Origin: Streptomyces sp. NRRL S-1022 | Lineage (GTDB): Bacteria > Actinomycetota > Actinomycetes > Streptomycetales > Streptomycetaceae | DNA length: 64,000 nucleotides | NCBI RefSeq assembly: GCF_000720135.1 | Contig: NZ_JOIU01000021.1 | Location: 154,743 to 218,742 of the forward strand | Reading direction: 5' to 3' | Part shown: piece after piece, positions 61,801 through 64,000 of the stretch | How positions within the stretch are numbered: the stretch's first letter is position 1 | How the letters are laid out: the number at the start of each line of letters is the position of its first letter | Notes under the pieces: generated by a model | Seen by the model: only the letters and a program-made list of their open reading frames with translations | Databases searched by the model: none | What the model was told of the DNA's origin: nothing | Position numbers and translations under genes: made by a program

Positions 61801-63852
61801 CTGGCCGCCCACCTGCGCACCGCCGTCCTCGGCCCGACCGGCACCGCGACCACCCCCGAACAGCCGGCCGCGGACACCGACCCGCAGGAACCCATCGCCA
61901 TCGTCGGCATGGCCTGCCGGCTCCCCGGCGGAGTCGACTCCCCGGACGACCTCTGGCAGTTGCTGACCGCCGGCCGGGACGCCGTCACGGACTTCCCGAC
62001 CGACCGGGGCTGGGACCTCGACGGCCTGTTCGACCCCGACCCGGAGAAACCCGGCACCTCCTACGTCGGCCAGGGCGGATTCCTGCCGGACGCCGGCCGG
62101 TTCGACGCCGGCTTCTTCGGCATCGCGCCCCGCGAGGCGCTGGCCATGGACCCCCAGCAGCGACTGCTCCTCGAAACCTCCTGGGAGGCCCTGGAACGCG
62201 CGGGCATCGACCCGCACGCCCTGAAGGGCACGGACGTCGGCGTGTTCGCCGGAGTCATGGGCCAGGGCTACGGCTCCGGGGGCCGGCTCCCCGCGGAACT
62301 CGAAGGCTTCGTCACCACCGGCACCGCCTCCAGCGTGGCCTCCGGCCGGATCTCCTACGTCTTCGGCCTCGAAGGCCCCGCGGTGACCGTGGACACGGCC
62401 TGCTCCTCCTCCCTGGTCGCGCTCCACCTGGCCGCGCAGGCCCTGCGCCGTGGCGAGTGCTCCATGGCCCTGGCCGGCGGCGCCACCGTCATGGCGACCC
62501 CGGGCACCTTCGTGGAGTTCTCCCGGCAGCGGGCCCTGGCCGCCGACGGCCGCTGCAAGTCGTACGCCGACGCCGCCGACGGCACCGGCTGGGCCGAGGG
62601 CGCGGGCGTGCTCGTCCTGGAGCGGCTCTCGCAGGCCCGCCGCCACGGGCACCGCGTGCTGGCCGTGGTCCGGGGCAGCGCGGTCAACCAGGACGGCGCC
62701 TCCAACGGCCTCACCGCCCCGAGCGGCCCCTCCCAGCAGCGCGTCATCCGCAGGGCCCTGGCCGATGCCGGGCTGACCCCCGCCGACGTCGACGCCGTGG
62801 AGGGCCACGGCACCGGCACCACCCTCGGCGACCCCATCGAGGCGCAGGCCCTGCTGGCCGCCTACGGCCGCGACCGCGAACAACCGCTCTGGCTCGGCTC
62901 GCTGAAGTCCAACATCGGCCACACCCAGGCCGCCGCCGGAGTCGCCGGCGTCATCAAGATGGTCCAGGCCCTGCGGCACGGCCTCCTGCCCGCCACCCTG
63001 CACGTCGACGCGCCCTCCTCCCAGGTCGACTGGTCCGTGGGCGCCGTCGAACTCCTCACGGAGTCCCGGCAGTGGCCGGAGACCGGGCGCCCCCGCCGGG
63101 CCGGCGTGTCCTCGTTCGGCGTGAGCGGCACCAACGCGCACGTGATCCTGGAACAGATACCGGAGGAGCCGGTCACCACTCCGGAGGCCTACGACGGTGT
63201 GGTCCCGCTGGTGGTGTCGGCGGCGTCGCAGGGCTCGCTGTCCGCGCAGGCGGAGCGACTGGCGGCGTTCACCGGGGACACGGAGGTGTTGCCGGCCGGG
63301 ATCGCGGGGGCGCTGGCCCGGCGGGCGGTGCTGTCGGAGCGGGCCGTGGTCGTCGCCGGTTCCCGTGAGGAGGCGGTGGCGGGGCTGGGCGCGCTGGGCA
63401 GGGGCGAGAACGGTCCTGCGGTGGTGGCCGGTTCGGCGGGGGCGCCTGGGCGGACGGTGTTGGTGTTCCCGGGTCAGGGTTCGCAGTGGCTGGGGATGGG
63501 GCGGGAGTTGTTGGAGTCCTCGCCGGTGTTCGCCGCCAGGATCGAAGAGTGTGCCCGGGCTCTGGAGCCGTGGACGGACTGGGACTTGACGGCTGTTCTG
63601 CGCGGCGAGGCGGACCTGCTGGGCCGGGTGGATGTGGTCCAGCCGGCGAGCTTCGCCGTGATGGTCGCCCTGGCCGCCGTATGGGCGTCCGTCGGGGTCG
63701 TACCGGATGCGGTGGTCGGGCATTCGCAGGGTGAGATCGCGGCTGCGTGTGAGCCAGGCGCCGTTGGTGCCGTTCTACTCCACGGTCACCGGCGGCTGGG
63801 TGCGCGAGGCCGGCGTCCTCGACGGCGCCTACTGGTACCGCAACCTGCGTAG
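58828..63852 (+). CDS. type I polyketide synthase: CoL-(KR)-ACP loading module and first KS-AT (disrupted)
   Basis: From GTG 58828 the protein carries a carboxylic-acid ligase/adenylation domain (A3 motif near residues 172-182, YGSTE near 313, active-site Lys500 in TASGK). Next is a degenerate ketoreductase-like segment (about 520-935) whose Rossmann start is GTDTPAGAALAHHLA and which lacks the YAAANAFLD-type catalytic region. Then come an ACP (Ser960 in DLGLTSV), a KS (Cys1192 in DTACSSSL, His1327, His1365) and an AT (GHSQGE, Ser1633). The frame then reads into a non-AT tail and stops at 63852. The N-terminus resembles RifA, which loads AHBA, so an aromatic starter is likely. GGAG precedes the GTG. 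Confidence 0.85.
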   Translation: MRSDLVTPLAVTLHEHALRIPEKVAFADGRRAVTYAGLEVRTRRLAGHLVRLGLRRGDRVALCLGNSVEMVEGYLAVVRAGGVGVPVNPRSAPAELEYLLADSGARFVLAGAGSAVTFLQVVSDTAPDTTVLIAGATDVPPGAHAYDELAATDPGTPAPDDLGLDEVAWMFYTSGTTGRPKGVLSTQRNCLWSVAASYVPVPDLRPDDRVLWPLPLFHSLSHIACVLSVTSVGATARLTDGSSADDVLDLLRTERATFLAGVPTTYHHLVATARRTGLSLPDLRIGLVGGAVTGSELRRSFEETFGVPLVDAYGSTETCGAITMNPPDGARVEGSCGLPVPGVDVRIVDPATGRDVPAGQEGEVWVSGPNVMVGYHNSPDATRAALRDGWFRTGDLARRDEAGYFTVCGRLKDLIIRGGENIHPDEVEAVLRTAPGVADAGVAGAAHDTLGEVPVAWLVPGPDGIDLAAVLAHCRARLSAYKLPERIHEAAAVPRTASGKIVRRLLAAQPYWPLHTADGHHDALLTPAWLPAPAGDGPGPAGCAVAGEDTTGLTAALRGAGVPAELHPDLASAAGTAPGLTVLLPPPASADPLTQARLLTEHMTGGGTPGPLVVLTRHATPAGDTTPDPVGAALWAAVRSLQADGHRELTVVDLDADGPDPRTLLAAVTSGEPQLAVRGDRLLVPRLLRTPVDGRPRPAAARTGTVVVTGTDTPAGAALAHHLAAVHGAARLLLVHAPGTTDRTDPDAWPAGTRTRAVAADGSGLAAALAEAHPVGAVVHAADDPALARTLDELLDDSAEFITVTDGSATLGAPGDPDRAVRGAVTEAVTHARRLRGPAAATLTWAPDGGTGQLADLLAAFDVLLAGRAPALFAPRPALPDPSRPVPALLRALAEPPAPQARPDATVTAALRARLADLDERAQLALLEGLVSAQAATVLHGPDAAPLPADRAFRDLGLTSVAVVALRDRLTEHTGLRLPTTVTFDHPTPRELAAHLRTAVLGPTGTATTPEQPAADTDPQEPIAIVGMACRLPGGVDSPDDLWQLLTAGRDAVTDFPTDRGWDLDGLFDPDPEKPGTSYVGQGGFLPDAGRFDAGFFGIAPREALAMDPQQRLLLETSWEALERAGIDPHALKGTDVGVFAGVMGQGYGSGGRLPAELEGFVTTGTASSVASGRISYVFGLEGPAVTVDTACSSSLVALHLAAQALRRGECSMALAGGATVMATPGTFVEFSRQRALAADGRCKSYADAADGTGWAEGAGVLVLERLSQARRHGHRVLAVVRGSAVNQDGASNGLTAPSGPSQQRVIRRALADAGLTPADVDAVEGHGTGTTLGDPIEAQALLAAYGRDREQPLWLGSLKSNIGHTQAAAGVAGVIKMVQALRHGLLPATLHVDAPSSQVDWSVGAVELLTESRQWPETGRPRRAGVSSFGVSGTNAHVILEQIPEEPVTTPEAYDGVVPLVVSAASQGSLSAQAERLAAFTGDTEVLPAGIAGALARRAVLSERAVVVAGSREEAVAGLGALGRGENGPAVVAGSAGAPGRTVLVFPGQGSQWLGMGRELLESSPVFAARIEECARALEPWTDWDLTAVLRGEADLLGRVDVVQPASFAVMVALAAVWASVGVVPDAVVGHSQGEIAAACEPGAVGAVLLHGHRRLGARGRRPRRRLLVPQPA

Positions 63853-64000
63853 TCAGGTCCGCTTCGGACCGGCCATCGCTGCTCTGCTCTCCGAGGGTCA
63901 CTCGGTGTTCGTCGAGTCCAGCGCTCACCCGGTCCTGGTGCAGCCGGTCAGCGAGATCGTGGACGAGGCGGGGACGGAGGCGGTCGTCACCGGCTCCCTG
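63749..64000 (+). pseudogene. out-of-frame AT C-terminal segment of the PKS
   Basis: From about 63746 the shifted frame continues with an AT tail: QAPLVPFYSTVTGGWV, AYWYRNLRSQVRFGPAIAALL and HSVFVESSAHPVLV, to the window end. About 130-140 AT residues, including the YASH/HAFH-type substrate-choice motif, are missing between GHSQGEIAAAC and this piece. The join lies at a short GCGTG microhomology. Either the gene carries a real deletion, or two near-identical AT modules were collapsed in the assembly. Confidence 0.8.

Noticed and set aside
58288..63723. Minus-strand open frame of about 1,800 codons opposite the P450 and PKS
   Set aside because: It is low-complexity Gly/Arg/Gln-rich, has no domain pattern and is opposite PKS domains with intact catalytic motifs. 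It is a GC-bias shadow.

Overview
The window is typical Streptomyces chromosomal DNA. It has very high GC with strong third-position bias, GTG starts, GTGA/ATGA stop-start overlaps and densely packed operons. Several genes are recognisable actinomycete markers: a monomeric NADP-isocitrate dehydrogenase, a SoxR-box ABC exporter, a modular type I PKS, a bldA-type TTA codon and a SAM-IV-class riboswitch. From memory, the pairing of monomeric isocitrate dehydrogenase with a SoxR-controlled ABC exporter recalls the SCO7000-SCO7008 neighbourhood of S. coelicolor. I could not check this. No tRNA, rRNA, CRISPR array, intact insertion sequence or prophage was seen.

Layout. (1) 68-3074: a sodium/solute symporter coupled through a 12-codon mini-ORF to a LytS-type sensor kinase, followed by a strong hairpin. 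(2) 3143-4894: a decayed P-domain remnant next to an APC amino-acid permease. (3) 5091-10646, minus strand: a complete-looking 4-hydroxyproline catabolic operon (three-subunit D-hydroxyproline dehydrogenase, DapA-family deaminase, 2-epimerase, GntR/FCD regulator) with a shared 8-bp candidate operator at two promoters. (4) 10787-19077, plus strand: an organosulfur (probably S-alkylcysteine-like) salvage regulon. It holds a glutathionyl-hydroquinone-reductase-like protein, an amino-acid-type ABC importer, a GNAT acetyltransferase and two flavin-dependent monooxygenases. Its control is elaborate: three short leader peptides sharing an R-x-(I/V)-D-L-x-R-V core, plus a SAM riboswitch placed directly before the second leader. 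A 17-bp perfect hairpin closes the region. (5) 19301-22205: an astacin-like metallopeptidase whose catalytic Glu is Gln, divergent from a large LuxR-type regulator. (6) 22233-27454: a TPR-CHAT protease divergent from an intracellular subtilase, an ECF-like sigma factor and a small beta-domain protein. This is the best candidate for an undescribed system.

(7) 27598-36044, minus strand, mostly housekeeping: N-formylglutamate amidohydrolase family protein, isocitrate dehydrogenase, DUF4186 protein, membrane-anchored Mrr-like nuclease, MscS channel, amino-acid permease and a conserved hypothetical. (8) 36293-40352: a glycerol-kinase-like / GlpA-like / FAD-oxidoreductase operon behind a palindromic operator. 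(9) 40372-42065: a crotonase, then two fused gene remnants. (10) 42117-44116: SoxR box and ABC exporter. (11) 44299-52614: a secreted ricin/beta-helix protein, then a three-subunit xanthine-dehydrogenase-family enzyme followed 2 bp later by a GH65 phosphorylase. (12) 52686-53484: more remnants (MFS, methyltransferase), then a LytTR response regulator. (13) 54463 to the end: the left edge of a type I polyketide cluster, with a lower-GC promoter region, a LuxR regulator carrying a TTA codon, an FMN azoreductase, a P450 and a PKS. The PKS loading module is carboxylic-acid ligase, degenerate KR, ACP. Its first KS-AT module is broken inside the AT by an in-sequence deletion and frameshift, which is either real decay or a repeat-collapse assembly error.
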